Assembly: GCF_024609765.1 (NCBI RefSeq)
Contig: NZ_JANFDG010000025.1
Span: forward strand, 1-64,000
Source of the DNA: Shinella pollutisoli
Lineage (GTDB): Bacteria > Pseudomonadota > Alphaproteobacteria > Rhizobiales > Rhizobiaceae
Direction: 5' to 3'
DNA: 64,000 bases
Shown: one piece after another, positions 55,496 through 64,000 of the stretch
Layout: each line of letters starts with the position of its first letter
Position numbering within the stretch: position 1 is the first letter of the stretch
Program-made: the position numbers and the translations under genes
The notes under the pieces: generated by a model
The model's input: only the letters and a program-made list of their open reading frames with translations
Databases searched by the model: none
Told to the model about the DNA's origin: nothing

Positions 55496-57748
55496 ATGAA
55501 GAACAAAACGGGTCTCGTGGCCTTGGTCGTGCTGGCGGCGGCGACATTGCTGATGGTTTTCTTCGTGCTGCCGAACATGAACCGGCAGAAGCCGGCCGAG
55601 ACGCCCGCCGCGACCGGCACCGAGGCCGCCGCCGAGGGCGGCGAGACGAAGACGGCCGACGGCAAGCAGGCGCGCAGCACGCAGGCCGGGGGAGAAGCGG
55701 CGACGCAGCCCGAGGCAGGCTCCGCCGCGGACGCGACGCCGCAGGCGGCCGAGGCCGAGCAGGACGCCGCCCGGACGGAAGCCGCCCAGACGGAAACGGC
55801 ACAGGCGGAAGACGGCGCGGCCGCTGCCGATGAGCCCGCGACACGGGAGGCGGCAGGCCAGGAAACGGCGGCTGCGGACGCTGCGGCCGGGGATGCCACT
55901 GCCGGCGCGGCGTCGGCCGATCCGGCGGCCGGCTGGGTCACGCCCGCCTTCGATCTTCTGCGCGTCGAGCCGGACGGGTCCACCGTCATCGCCGGCCGCG
56001 CCCAGCCGAACACCAGGGTCGAGATCCGCGACGGCGAGACGGTGATCGCGACGGCCGACGTCGGCCCGTCCGGCGACTTCGCCGCCGTCTTCGACCAGCC
56101 GTTGAAGGCCGGCGACTACCAGCTGACGCTGAACGCCAGCGACGGCAAGGGCGCCTCCAAGGCCTCCGAGGAGGTGGCGACCGTTTCCGTGCCGACGGAC
56201 GCGGGCGGTGAGGTGCTCGCCATGGTCTCCGAGCCGGGCGCCGCAAGCCGCCTGATCACCGTGCCGGACGACGCCGGCGCCTCCGCCGCGGCGGAGGAGA
56301 AGCCCGCGGACGAGCCGGTCGCCGAGACGGCGGCGGCCTCCTCCGAGGCCGGCACCGCCGCCGGGGAGAGCGCGGCCGCGGCCGCCACGGCGGAAGAGGG
56401 CGGCGCGGCGACGACTGCCGGCGATACGCCGGCGACGCAAGGCGCCGCGACCGCCGATGCCGCCTCCGGCGTGGCCGGGAAGGCGGCGCAGGTGCGCGTC
56501 GCCGCGGTGGAGCTCGAGGGCGACCGCATGTTCGTCGCCGGCAATGCCCGGCCCGGCGCGCTCGTGCGCATCTATGCCGGCGACCGGCTGGTCGGCGAGG
56601 CGAAGGCGGACGAGGGCGGCCGCTTCGTTGTCGACGGACGGATCGACCTTGCGGTCGGCCGCCACACCATCCGCGCCGACGTGATGGCGGCGGACGGCAG
56701 CCGGGTGGAGCTGCGCGCCTCCGTGCCCTTCGACCGGCCGGAAGGCGAGCAGGTGGCCGTGGTCGCCCAGGACGATCCGGCATCGGCCCAGGCGACGCCG
56801 GCGCTCGGCCTCGTCGGCGGCGGCACCTTCGACAGGCTGAGAAGCGAGGCCGCCAAGGCGCTCGGGCTGCTAAAGGGGCTCTTCGCCGAGGGCCGCCTGC
56901 CGACGGCCGAGGAACTGGCCGCCGCCCGCTCGGCGACGGAGATCGCGCTGAAGTCGCTCGCCGAGTTCAAGCCCGGCGCCGAGGAGGGCGAGGTCGCCCG
57001 CGACATGTCCGCCAGGGCCTCCGCCGCGGCCGCCGACGCGCTCGCCCGGCTGCAGGCCCTGCCGAACGACGCCGTCGGCGTCGGCGCGGCGCTCGGCTCC
57101 ATCGAGACGGCCGTGGCCGCGGCGCTTGCGCCCGCCATCGAGACGGCGGAAGGCGCCGCCGTGGCAAACGACACGCAGGCCGCCCCCGCCGAGGCCGCCG
57201 CCGAGACGCAGACGGCGTCGGACGACGCGGCCCCGGCGACGGACGGCGTCGTCGCGGCGACCCCGTCGCAGACGGCGGACGGCGGCGCGGCCGCCGACAC
57301 CCAGGCCGCGGCCTCGGGGAGCGCCGGCGACACGGCGGCCGGCACCGAGGAAGGGGCCGCCGCCGCGGACGCGGGCGCTGCCGCTGCCGGCACCGGGGGT
57401 GCCGCCGCCGCGGTGGAAGGCGGGCAGGCCGCTGCCGGCACCGAGGGGGTTGCCGCCGCGGCGGAAGGCGGGCAGGCCGCGGCCGGGGAGCCGGAGACCG
57501 TCGAGCAGGCACCGCTCCAGCAGAGCAAGACCTCGGTGATCATCCGCCGCGGCGACACGCTCTGGCAGATCTCGCGGCGCATCTACGGCAAGGGCGTGCG
57601 CTACACGACGATCTACCTCGCCAACCAGGACCAGATCCACGATCCGGACCGGATCATCCCCGGCCAGGTCTTCGGCGTGCCGGACCAGGCGACCGAATCG
57701 GACGCCGACGCCGAGGCGCTGCACCGCAGGCACCTGCGCGGCGAATGA
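55496..57748 (+). CDS. Membrane-anchored Ig-like/LysM envelope protein
   Basis: A 750-residue protein: a basic start then one membrane helix (GLVALVVLAAATLLMVFFVLP, about 5-26), a very Ala/Glu/Thr-rich region to 140, two Ig-like beta domains (about 145-230 with VEPDGSTVIAGRAQPNTRVE; and about 330-425 with VELEGDRMFVAGNARPGALV), a helical stretch, a second low-complexity segment (about 540-665), and a C-terminal LysM domain with RRGDTLWQISRRIYG and NQDQIHDPDRIIPGQ. It probably spans the periplasm from inner membrane to peptidoglycan. ATG 55496 is used; TTG six bases earlier has better ribosome-site spacing. Confidence 0.85.
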   Translation: MKNKTGLVALVVLAAATLLMVFFVLPNMNRQKPAETPAATGTEAAAEGGETKTADGKQARSTQAGGEAATQPEAGSAADATPQAAEAEQDAARTEAAQTETAQAEDGAAAADEPATREAAGQETAAADAAAGDATAGAASADPAAGWVTPAFDLLRVEPDGSTVIAGRAQPNTRVEIRDGETVIATADVGPSGDFAAVFDQPLKAGDYQLTLNASDGKGASKASEEVATVSVPTDAGGEVLAMVSEPGAASRLITVPDDAGASAAAEEKPADEPVAETAAASSEAGTAAGESAAAAATAEEGGAATTAGDTPATQGAATADAASGVAGKAAQVRVAAVELEGDRMFVAGNARPGALVRIYAGDRLVGEAKADEGGRFVVDGRIDLAVGRHTIRADVMAADGSRVELRASVPFDRPEGEQVAVVAQDDPASAQATPALGLVGGGTFDRLRSEAAKALGLLKGLFAEGRLPTAEELAAARSATEIALKSLAEFKPGAEEGEVARDMSARASAAAADALARLQALPNDAVGVGAALGSIETAVAAALAPAIETAEGAAVANDTQAAPAEAAAETQTASDDAAPATDGVVAATPSQTADGGAAADTQAAASGSAGDTAAGTEEGAAAADAGAAAAGTGGAAAAVEGGQAAAGTEGVAAAAEGGQAAAGEPETVEQAPLQQSKTSVIIRRGDTLWQISRRIYGKGVRYTTIYLANQDQIHDPDRIIPGQVFGVPDQATESDADAEALHRRHLRGE

Positions 57749-57808
57749 CCCGCACTTTTTCCGCCGCGGCCGGTTGCGAAACCGGTCGCGCGGACCTATC
57801 TCCGGCAT

Positions 57809-57835
57809 GCGGCGCTCCCCGGGGCGCCGCATTTT
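57809..57835 (+). terminator. Terminator after the LysM gene
   Basis: GCGGCGC (57809-57815) pairs with GCGCCGC (57824-57830), extendable within the loop, and runs into ATTTTC. About 60 bases after the LysM gene stop. Confidence 0.65.
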
Positions 57836-57921
57836 CATTGCAGGCAGGACGGCAATTCCGGCAAAGGCGCGTAAGCGGTTTTGCCTCCGGAATTGCGTAG
57901 AGCAGGACGACAGAGGCGCGC

Positions 57922-59811
57922 GTGGCAACAGACACGAACAGGACGGTATCGGCCGACAGCAGCAATCCGTTGCGCACCATCGTCAACCTCTGGCCCTACA
58001 TGTGGCCGTCCGACCGGGCGGACCTGAAGATGCGGGTCGTCTGGGCGACGGTGTTCCTCATCGCCTCCAAGGTCGTGCTGCTGCTGGTGCCCTATTTCTT
58101 CAAATGGGCGACGGACGCGCTGACGGGCAGGGCGGACGTGCTCCTGCCGGCCTTCCTCGCCGGCGCCGTCATGCTGGTCTTCGCCTACAACGCCGCGCGC
58201 ATCCTGCAGGCGGGGCTGAACCAGTTGCGCGACGCGCTCTTCGCCAGCGTCGGCCAGTACGCCGTGCGCCAGCTCGCCTACCGCACCTTCGTCCACCTGC
58301 ACCGCCTGTCGCTGCGCTTCCACCTGGAGCGGCGCACCGGCGGGCTCTCGCGCGTCATCGAGCGCGGCACGAAGGGCATCGAGACCATCGTCCGCTTCAC
58401 CATCCTCAACAGCGTGCCGACGCTGATCGAGTTCCTGCTGACGGCGGCGATCTTCTGGTGGGGCTACGGCTTCGCCTATCTCGCGGTCACGGCGGTCACC
58501 GTCTGGCTCTATATCTGGTTCACCGTCAGGGCGAGCGACTGGCGCATCTCCATCCGCCGCGCCATGAACGACAGCGACACCGAGGCCAACACCAAGGCGA
58601 TCGACTCGCTCCTCAATTTCGAGACGGTGAAATATTTCGGCAACGAGGAGATGGAGGCCCGCCGCTTCGACCAGTCGATGGCGCGCTACGAGAAGGCGGC
58701 GACCGAGGTCTGGACCTCGCTCGGCTGGCTGAACTTCGGCCAGGCGGTGATCTTCGGCGCCGGCATGGCGGCGATGATGGCGATGTCGGCGTTGGCCGTC
58801 CAGCGCGGCGAGCAGACGGTCGGCGACTTCGTCTTCATCAACGCCATGCTGATCCAGCTCGCCATCCCGCTCAACTTCATCGGCTTCGTCTATCGCGAGA
58901 TCCGCCAGGGACTGACCGACATCGAGCAGATGTTCGCTCTCCTCGAGGTGGAGGAGGAGGTGCAGGACCGGCCGGGCGCGCCCGACCTCGTCGTCACCGA
59001 CGGCGCCATCGTCTTCAGGGACGTGCATTTCGCCTACGATCCGGCGCGCCCCATCCTCAAGGGCGTGAGCTTCGAGGTGCCGGCGGGCCGCACGGTGGCG
59101 GTGGTCGGCCCGTCGGGTGCCGGCAAGTCGACGCTGTCGCGCCTGCTCTACCGCTTCTACGACGTGCAGCAGGGGACGATCACCGTCGACGGGCAGGACG
59201 TGCGCGACGTCACGCAGAAGAGCCTGCGCAGCGCCATCGGCATGGTGCCGCAAGACACCGTGCTCTTCAACGACACGATCGCCTACAACATCCGCTACGG
59301 CCGCCCGGGCGCGAGCGACGCGGATGTGGCAGCCGCCGCCGAGGCCGCGCAGATCGGCAGCTTCATCCGCCACCTGCCGGAGGGTTTTTCCGCGATGGTC
59401 GGCGAGCGGGGCTTGAAACTTTCGGGCGGCGAGAAGCAGCGCGTGGCGATCGCCCGCACGATCCTGAAGAGCCCGCCGATCCTCATCCTCGACGAGGCGA
59501 CCTCGGCGCTCGATACCCGCACCGAGCAGGAGATCCAGGCGGCCCTCGACGTGGTGTCGCGCAACCGCACGACGCTCGTCATCGCCCACCGGCTCTCCAC
59601 CGTGGTCTCGGCCGACGAGATCATCGTGCTGAAGGACGGCATGATCGCCGAGCGCGGCACCCATGGCGAGCTGCTGCAGCGCGAGGACGGCCTCTACGCC
59701 TCGATGTGGAACCGCCAGCGCGAGGCCGTGCAGGCCGAGGAGCGGCTGCAGGCGGTGCGCGAGAGCGACGAGCTGGGCATGGTGGTGCGCCATCCGGCCG
59801 CCGGAGAGTGA
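57922..59811 (+). CDS. ABC exporter of the Atm1/HMT1 type
   Basis: A 629-residue half-transporter (membrane domain then ATPase) that forms a dimer. Six helices lie at about 45-330, with the family sequence LLNFETVKYFGNEEMEARRF, the Atm1 signature. The ATPase has Walker A GPSGAGKST, Q-loop VPQDTVLFN, signature LSGGEKQR and Walker B ILILDEATSALD. Bacterial relatives export glutathione conjugates and metal-thiol complexes and confer heavy-metal tolerance; iron-sulfur related export is the mitochondrial role. Starts with GTG 57922 (GAGGCGC upstream). Confidence 0.92.
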   Translation: MATDTNRTVSADSSNPLRTIVNLWPYMWPSDRADLKMRVVWATVFLIASKVVLLLVPYFFKWATDALTGRADVLLPAFLAGAVMLVFAYNAARILQAGLNQLRDALFASVGQYAVRQLAYRTFVHLHRLSLRFHLERRTGGLSRVIERGTKGIETIVRFTILNSVPTLIEFLLTAAIFWWGYGFAYLAVTAVTVWLYIWFTVRASDWRISIRRAMNDSDTEANTKAIDSLLNFETVKYFGNEEMEARRFDQSMARYEKAATEVWTSLGWLNFGQAVIFGAGMAAMMAMSALAVQRGEQTVGDFVFINAMLIQLAIPLNFIGFVYREIRQGLTDIEQMFALLEVEEEVQDRPGAPDLVVTDGAIVFRDVHFAYDPARPILKGVSFEVPAGRTVAVVGPSGAGKSTLSRLLYRFYDVQQGTITVDGQDVRDVTQKSLRSAIGMVPQDTVLFNDTIAYNIRYGRPGASDADVAAAAEAAQIGSFIRHLPEGFSAMVGERGLKLSGGEKQRVAIARTILKSPPILILDEATSALDTRTEQEIQAALDVVSRNRTTLVIAHRLSTVVSADEIIVLKDGMIAERGTHGELLQREDGLYASMWNRQREAVQAEERLQAVRESDELGMVVRHPAAGE

Positions 59812-59815
59812 GCGA

Positions 59816-59893
59816 ATTGCGAATGGCGGATAGCGAATAGTGATCGGAGTTTTGCCGCTATTCGCCATTCGCTACTCGCCATTCGCGCCATTT
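59816..59893. repeat. Inverted repeat of GCGAAT(A/G)GC units
   Basis: The left part has repeated GCGAAT units (GCGAATTGCGAATGGCGG, then TAGCGAATAG); the right part has their inverse (GCTATTCGCCATTCGC, then TACTCGCCATTCGCG). Together they can form a long imperfect stem about 78 bases in total between the Atm1-like gene and psd. It is unlike the RIME-like families. Could be a transcript-stabilising structure or mobile mini-element. Confidence 0.7.
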
Positions 59894-59934
59894 CGCGCTA
59901 ACCCATCCCCCCGACGTCAAGGAGACACCCGAAG

Positions 59935-60633
59935 ATGAGTTTGGTCGATACGATCCGCAGCACCCTGGTCCCGATCCATCGGGAAGGCTGGAAGTTCGTG
60001 GCCGGCTTCTTCCTCGCCTCGCTGGTGCTGGGGCTCCTGTGGAAGCCGCTGATGTGGATCGGCTTCGTGCTGACGGTCTGGTGCGCCTATTTCTTCCGCG
60101 ATCCCGAGCGCTTCACGCCGCAGGACGACGACCTCGCCGTCAGCCCGGCCGACGGGCGCGTCTCGGCGGTGGGGCTGGTGACGCCGCCGGTCGAGCTGGA
60201 GCTCGGCGCCGAGCCGATGCTGCGCATCTCCGTCTTCATGAACGTCTTCAACTGCCATGTGAACCGGGCGCCGATGCGCGGCCGCGTCTCCTGGGTCTCC
60301 TACCGCCCGGGAAAATTCCTCAACGCCGATCTCGACAAGGCGAGCGAGGAGAACGAGCGCAACGGCATCGTCATCGACACCGCGCACGGCTCGATCGGCG
60401 TCGTGCAGATCGCCGGCCTCGTCGCCCGCCGCATCCTGTGCTGGACGTCGATCAACACGCATCTGGAGGCCGGCGAGCGCTTCGGCCTCATCCGCTTCGG
60501 CTCGCGCCTCGACGTGTTCCTGCCGGCCGGAGCCCAGCCGCGCGTCACCGTCGGCCAGACGGCGATCGCCGGCGAGACGGTGCTCGCGGAGTTCAAGTCG
60601 GACAAGGGGCCGGTGGTCAGCCGCCGCGGTTGA
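59935..60633 (+). CDS. psd: Phosphatidylserine decarboxylase (short, pyruvoyl type)
   Basis: A 232-residue proenzyme that makes phosphatidylethanolamine from phosphatidylserine. It cleaves itself at a serine in [10 protein letters not shown] (Ser190) to give the pyruvoyl group. Two membrane helices lie at about 21-52; [12 protein letters not shown] and [16 protein letters not shown] are conserved. The compact form lacks the N-terminal extension of E. coli Psd and is the type in rhizobia. Followed by pssA 47 bases on, making a PS-to-PE pathway operon. Confidence 0.95.
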   Translation: MSLVDTIRSTLVPIHREGWKFVAGFFLASLVLGLLWKPLMWIGFVLTVWCAYFFRDPERFTPQDDDLAVSPADGRVSAVGLVTPPVELELGAEPMLRISVFMNVFNCHVNRAPMRGRVSWVSYRPGKFLNADLDKASEENERNGIVIDTAHGSIGVVQIAGLVARRILCWTSINTHLEAGERFGLIRFGSRLDVFLPAGAQPRVTVGQTAIAGETVLAEFKSDKGPVVSRRG

Positions 60634-60657
60634 CATGAGGGCCGGTTGACATGAGGG
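60628..60657 (+). repeat. 14-bp direct repeat over the psd stop
   Basis: GGTTGACATGAGGG occurs at 60628-60641 and 60644-60657, period 16; the first copy contains the psd stop codon. Looks like a slippage duplication in the psd-pssA gap. Confidence 0.75.
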
Positions 60658-60680
60658 GTAGGGCGACGTAGCGAGGAACG

Positions 60681-61535
60681 ATGGAAACGCCATTTCCGCC
60701 CTATGAGCCGAACGGATCGAACCACGAGGCCCGTGGGCCGCGCCTCAGGGAAATCCCGCTGAGGCTGCTCGTTCCGAACGTCATCACCGTGCTTGCCATC
60801 TGCGCCGGGCTCACCGGCGTGCGGCTCGCCTTCGAGAACCGCTATGAGCTCGCCGTCGGCATGGTGCTGCTCGCCGCCTTCCTCGACGGCATCGACGGCC
60901 GCGTCGCGCGCCTCCTGAAGGCGACGTCGAAATTCGGCGGGCAGATGGATTCGCTCGCCGACATCGTCAATTTCGGCGTCGCGCCCGCGCTGGTGCTCTA
61001 CGTCTTCATCCTCGACCAGGCCCGCTCCTTCGGCTGGATCGCCGCGCTGATCTACGCGATCGCCGCCGGCCTCCGGCTCGCCCGCTTCAACGTCATGTCG
61101 GAACGGGAGACGAAGGCGAGCTGGCAGACGGAATATTTCGTCGGCGTGCCGGCGCCGGCGGGCGCCATGCTGGTGCTGCTGCCGGTCTATGTCGGCTTCC
61201 TCGGGCTGGCGCCCTCCGCCGCCTTCGCCTATCTCGCCTCCGCCTATACGGTCCTCATCGGCTTCCTCTTGGTGAGCCGCCTGCCGGTCTGGTCCGGCAA
61301 GTCGGAGGGAAGCCGCATCCGCCGCGATCTCGTGCTGCCCGGCATCCTGCTCGTCGTGCTCTATGTCGCGACCCTGATGAGCTTCACCTGGGAGACGATG
61401 GTGGTGACGGTCGCCGCCTATCTCGCGAGCCTGCCCTTCGGCGCGCGCTCCTGGCAGAAAAAGTACGGCGGCTGGACCGCGCCGCCCGCCACCTCCACCG
61501 CAAGCGAATTCCCCGAGGAGAACGACGGCGCCTGA
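60681..61535 (+). CDS. pssA: CDP-diacylglycerol-serine O-phosphatidyltransferase
   Basis: A 284-residue integral membrane enzyme that makes phosphatidylserine from CDP-diacylglycerol and serine, feeding psd. The CDP-alcohol phosphotransferase motif DGx2ARx8Gx3Dx3D is exact: Asp72, Gly73, Ala76, Arg77, Gly86, Asp90, Asp94. About seven to eight helices follow, as in the membrane-type Pss of Gram-positives and rhizobia, unlike the soluble E. coli enzyme. It has its own terminator at 61570. Confidence 0.95.
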   Translation: METPFPPYEPNGSNHEARGPRLREIPLRLLVPNVITVLAICAGLTGVRLAFENRYELAVGMVLLAAFLDGIDGRVARLLKATSKFGGQMDSLADIVNFGVAPALVLYVFILDQARSFGWIAALIYAIAAGLRLARFNVMSERETKASWQTEYFVGVPAPAGAMLVLLPVYVGFLGLAPSAAFAYLASAYTVLIGFLLVSRLPVWSGKSEGSRIRRDLVLPGILLVVLYVATLMSFTWETMVVTVAAYLASLPFGARSWQKKYGGWTAPPATSTASEFPEENDGA

Positions 61536-61569
61536 GGCGCTTCGCGTTCCTTGCGAATACAATTTTGGA

Positions 61570-61605
61570 AAGCCCCGTCCATGCCCCGGACGGGGCTTGA
61601 TTTTT
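61570..61605 (+). terminator. Intrinsic terminator of pssA
   Basis: AAGCCCCGTCC (61570-61580) pairs perfectly with GGACGGGGCTT (61588-61598); loop ATGCCCC; then GATTTTT. 11-bp stem, strong. Confidence 0.95.
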
Positions 61606-61623
61606 CGCATGCGTTCCACTAAG

Positions 61624-61646
61624 TAGCGAGCAAATAGATAGCAAGC
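61624..61646 (+). promoter_or_regulatory. Possible MarR-regulator site with direct half-sites
   Basis: TAGCGAGC (61624-61631) and TAGCAAGC (61639-61646) repeat with period 15 in an AT-rich stretch 20-45 bases before the marR start. MarR proteins usually bind palindromes and often control their own operon; here the arrangement is direct, so the assignment is weak. Confidence 0.3.
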
Positions 61647-61668
61647 TAATAATAATGGAGCCTATGCG

Positions 61669-62124
61669 ATGAGTGCGACCCCGCCGCGCGATCGCCTTCT
61701 CGACGATCTCTCCCGCGTCCAGCGCAAGATGCGCGCGCTGTTCGACGCGCGGGTGAAGGAGCAGGGGCTGACGCTGCCGCGCGCCCGCGCGCTGCTCGTG
61801 CTGGGCCGCGGCGCGGCCCTCAACCAGCGCGAGCTCGCCGAGGAGCTCGACATCGAGACGCCGACGCTGGTGCGCCTGCTCGACGGCATGGAGAAGCAGG
61901 GCTTCATCGAGCGCCACGCGGTCGAGGGCGACCGGCGGGTGAAGCAGATCGTGCTGACGCCGCACGGCACGCACATGGCCGGCGGCGTGCGCGATCTCGC
62001 CCGGTCGCTGCGCGGCGACATCCTCCAGGGCGTCTCCGCCGAGGACATGGCGACGGTCGTGAAGGTCTTCGCCGCCATGTCGGACAACATCGCCCATGCC
62101 TGCCGGGAGAGCGTCGTCCTATGA
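61669..62124 (+). CDS. MarR-family transcriptional regulator
   Basis: A 151-residue winged-helix regulator. The sequence LNQRELAEELDIETPTLVRL is the DNA-recognition region and LLDGMEKQGFIERHAVEGDRRVK the wing, both standard. GGAG lies ten bases before ATG 61669. The stop overlaps the start of the permease (ATGA), so it likely represses the marR-emrB-emrA-like efflux operon and responds to a lipophilic or phenolic ligand (family knowledge). Confidence 0.92.
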   Translation: MSATPPRDRLLDDLSRVQRKMRALFDARVKEQGLTLPRARALLVLGRGAALNQRELAEELDIETPTLVRLLDGMEKQGFIERHAVEGDRRVKQIVLTPHGTHMAGGVRDLARSLRGDILQGVSAEDMATVVKVFAAMSDNIAHACRESVVL

Positions 62125-63770
62125 GCGCCGTGCCCGCCGTCACCGGGGAAGGGGACGAGGCGCCGGCGGCCGCATCCGCCCCTCCGCCCGCGCCCATGCC
62201 GCCGCGAAGGGCCGCCGCCTATATCGCCGCCTCGACGCTGCTCGCCATGACGCAGGGGTTCGGCATGAACCTCGTGGCGGCGAACATCCCGCAGCTCCAG
62301 GGCCCGCTCGGCGCCACCGGCACGGAGGCGCTCTGGCTCGTCGCCGCCTACATGGCGCCGAACGCCTCGCTCTCGCTCGCCCTCATCAAGATCCGCAACC
62401 AGTACGGCCTTCGCCATTTCGCCGAGCTCGGCATCGCCGTCTTCCTCGTCGTCTCGGTGCTGCACGTCTTCGCGACCGATCTCGGCTCGGCGATCGTGCT
62501 GCGCTTCTTCGCCGGCATCGCCGCCGCGCCGATGTCCTCGCTCGGCTTCCTCTACATGCTGGAGGCCTTCGGGCCGGCGCGCAAGCTGACGGTCGGCCTG
62601 TCGCTGGCGCTCACCAATATCGGCCTCGCCGCGCCGCTCACCCGGCTCGTCTCGCCGCCGCTGATCGACATGGGCGGCGTGCCGGCGCTGTTCCACTTCG
62701 AGATCGCGCTCGCCATGCTCTCCTTCGGCGCGATCTACCTCTTGCCGCTGACGGCGCCGCCGCGCGTGAAGGTGATCGAGCTGCTCGACATCCCGAGCTA
62801 CCTGCTGATCGCGATCGGCTTCGGGGCCGGCGCCGTCGTCCTCGTCACCGGCCGGCAATACTGGTGGACGGAGGCGCCGTGGATCGGCGTCGCCCTCGTC
62901 GTCATGATCGCCGCGCTGACGGCCGCCGCGGCAATCGAGCTCAACCGCAGGACGCCGCTCGTCGACCTGCGCTGGCTGACGAGCCCGGAGGTGCTTCACT
63001 TCGCGGCAGTGCTCATCGTCTTCCGCCTGATCCTCGCCGAGCAGACGGCGGTCGCCGGCAATTTCTTCCAGGTCATCGGCCTGTAGAACGAGCAGCTGAC
63101 CGGCCTCTACGGCGTCGTGGCGCTGGCGACGGCGGCGGGCGGGCTGTTCTGCGCCGCCGTCATGAAGCCCGGCCGCGAGCCCGGCATCCACATGCTGGCG
63201 CTCCTGCTGATCGCCGCCGGCGCCTGGCTCGACAGCCGCGCGACGAGCCTCACCCGGCCGGAGCAGATGTATGCGAGCCAGGCGATGATCGCCGCCGGCG
63301 GCAGCCTGTTCCTGCCGCCCGCCATCGCCTCCGGCTTCACGCTGGCACTGAGGAAGGGGCCGCAATACATCCTGAGCTTCATCGTCGTCTTCCTGCTGAC
63401 GCAGAGCCTCGGCGGGCTGGCGGGCTCGGCGGTGTTCGGCTCCTTCATCACGCTGCGCGAGAAGTTCCATTCCAACATCCTCGCAAGCTCGCTCACGCTC
63501 TCCGACCCGCTCGTCGCCGCCCGCGTCTCGCAGCTCTCCGGCGCCTACGGCCGCACCATCGCCGACCCGGCGCTGCTGCAGGCCGAGGGCGTCACGCTGC
63601 TCGGCCAGCAGGTGACGCGCGAGGCGAACGTGCTCGCCCACAACGACGCCTTTCTGCTCATCGCGCTGCTGTCGGCCGCGGCGGCGGCGGCACTCGTCGT
63701 CCACATCCTCGTCCTTCGCATCAGAGAGGCCAGAGCCCGCCCGGCGGGCGAAGCGGCCGCACAAGGTTGA
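62121..63770 (+). pseudogene. EmrB-like DHA2 MFS permease interrupted by an in-frame TAG
   Basis: A 549-codon drug/proton antiporter frame with about 14 helices, split by TAG at 63084-63086 after 321 codons. The frame continues without shift on the far side: QVIGL-stop-NEQLTGLYGVV. Homologues have a continuous helix here, and CAG (Gln) to TAG is a single C-to-T change, so the gene looks recently inactivated, or the base is a read error or a strain polymorphism. A second short product starting GTG 63117 would lack the first helices. N-terminal motifs (MTQGFGMNLVAANIPQLQG, LGFLYMLEAFGPARKLTVG) are intact. Confidence 0.8.
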
Positions 63771-63774
63771 TCCC

Positions 63775-64000
63775 ATGCAGAAATACGTCCGCAACACCGC
63801 GACGGCGCTCGCCGTCGCCCTCGGCCTCGCCGGCATCGGCGCCGTCCTCTACACGTGGCGGCTGCCGCCCTTCTCGAGCGCCGTCGAGACCACCGACAAC
63901 GCCTATGTCCGCGGCTACGTCACCCTGATCAGCCCGCAGCTTTCGGGCTACGTGACGGAGGTTCCGGTCAAGGACTACGAGACCGTGAGGAAGGGCGACG
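63775..64000 (+). CDS. HlyD/EmrA-family membrane fusion protein, N-terminal part
   Basis: The first 75 codons are present; the gene runs off the window. The start MQKYVRNTATALAVALGL leads into one membrane helix, then ETTDNAYVRGYVTLISPQLSGYVTEVPVKDYETVRKGD, the TDNAYV-x(n)-V/I-x-P-x-V/L-x-G-V signature of EmrA/HlyD periplasmic adaptors (given here in words beyond the key residues TDNAYV, SP, SGYV and VKGD-like end). Four bases after the permease stop, it would complete a tripartite efflux system with an outer-membrane channel elsewhere. Confidence 0.9.
   Translation, partial: MQKYVRNTATALAVALGLAGIGAVLYTWRLPPFSSAVETTDNAYVRGYVTLISPQLSGYVTEVPVKDYETVRKGD

Noticed and set aside
56572-57582. Minus-strand frame rich in Ala, Ser and Pro
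   Set aside because: Antisense of the Ala-rich linkers of the Ig/LysM protein; no ribosome site.
62121-63086. A complete short 321-residue MFS protein
   Set aside because: The same frame continues directly beyond the TAG with the missing helices, so it is a truncated long permease.

Overview
The window looks like chromosome from an alphaproteobacterium of the Rhizobiales, most likely Rhizobiaceae (Shinella, Ensifer or Rhizobium-like). The reasons are the high GC content, a RopA/Omp25-type porin, the dapA-smpB, rpoZ-rel and acpS-lepB-rnc-era gene order, a nadABC operon with a NadQ-type Nudix regulator, and many intergenic palindromic mosaic repeats of the rhizobial RIME kind. The species assignment is an inference from gene content; no database was searched.

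Layout. 1-160: right end of an IS200/IS605-like element (transposase C-terminus plus two hairpins). 182-5551: two divergent type I-secreted RTX proteins, one with a long beta-rich adhesin-like region. 5641-7391: tRNA-Ser(GCU) and a strongly codon-biased porin with its terminator. 7441-10592: alpha/beta hydrolase and soluble lytic transglycosylase on the minus strand. 10897-16343: dapA, smpB, two minus-strand genes (a small Ala/Pro-rich protein and a NYN-domain protein), rpoZ and the bifunctional (p)ppGpp enzyme rel. 16516-20375: DUF3563, DUF2062, acpS, lepB, rnc, era. 20577-23976: a PotD-like periplasmic binding protein overlapping a membrane GGDEF-EAL protein, an arrangement like Vibrio NspS-MbaA. 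24188-33779: tex, an L,D-transpeptidase lipoprotein, recO, a DUF2339 membrane protein, a MOSC protein and an MFS carrier. 33890-41408: NAD synthesis block: candidate NadQ operator, nadA, nadB, a parDE toxin-antitoxin pair with its own near-consensus promoter, nadC, sodC, then on the minus strand HD hydrolase, phosphatase and nadQ in one overlapping operon. 41629-45891: ygfZ, small secreted proteins, a Nudix hydrolase, a YedK/HMCES-type abasic-site protein ending in a clamp-binding motif, and two related mini-proteins. 46175-50134: cysS coupled to three tandem GFA-family paralogues, a 39-residue membrane protein and a proline iminopeptidase-like hydrolase. 50314-57748: cimA, rarD, dnaB, a LOG-family protein and an Ig/LysM protein. 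57922-61535: Atm1-type ABC exporter, psd, pssA. 61669-64000: a MarR regulator followed by an emrB-like permease carrying an in-frame amber codon and the start of an emrA/HlyD-like fusion protein.

How the parts fit. Much of the window is conserved housekeeping (lysine, citramalate, NAD and phosphatidylethanolamine synthesis, translation rescue, stringent response, protein export, RNA processing, replication). The accessory signals are the IS remnant, the RTX pair, the putative polyamine to cyclic-di-GMP module, the toxin-antitoxin pair sitting inside nadABC, and the broken efflux operon at the right edge. Nine copies of two inverted-repeat mosaic families punctuate the gene borders.
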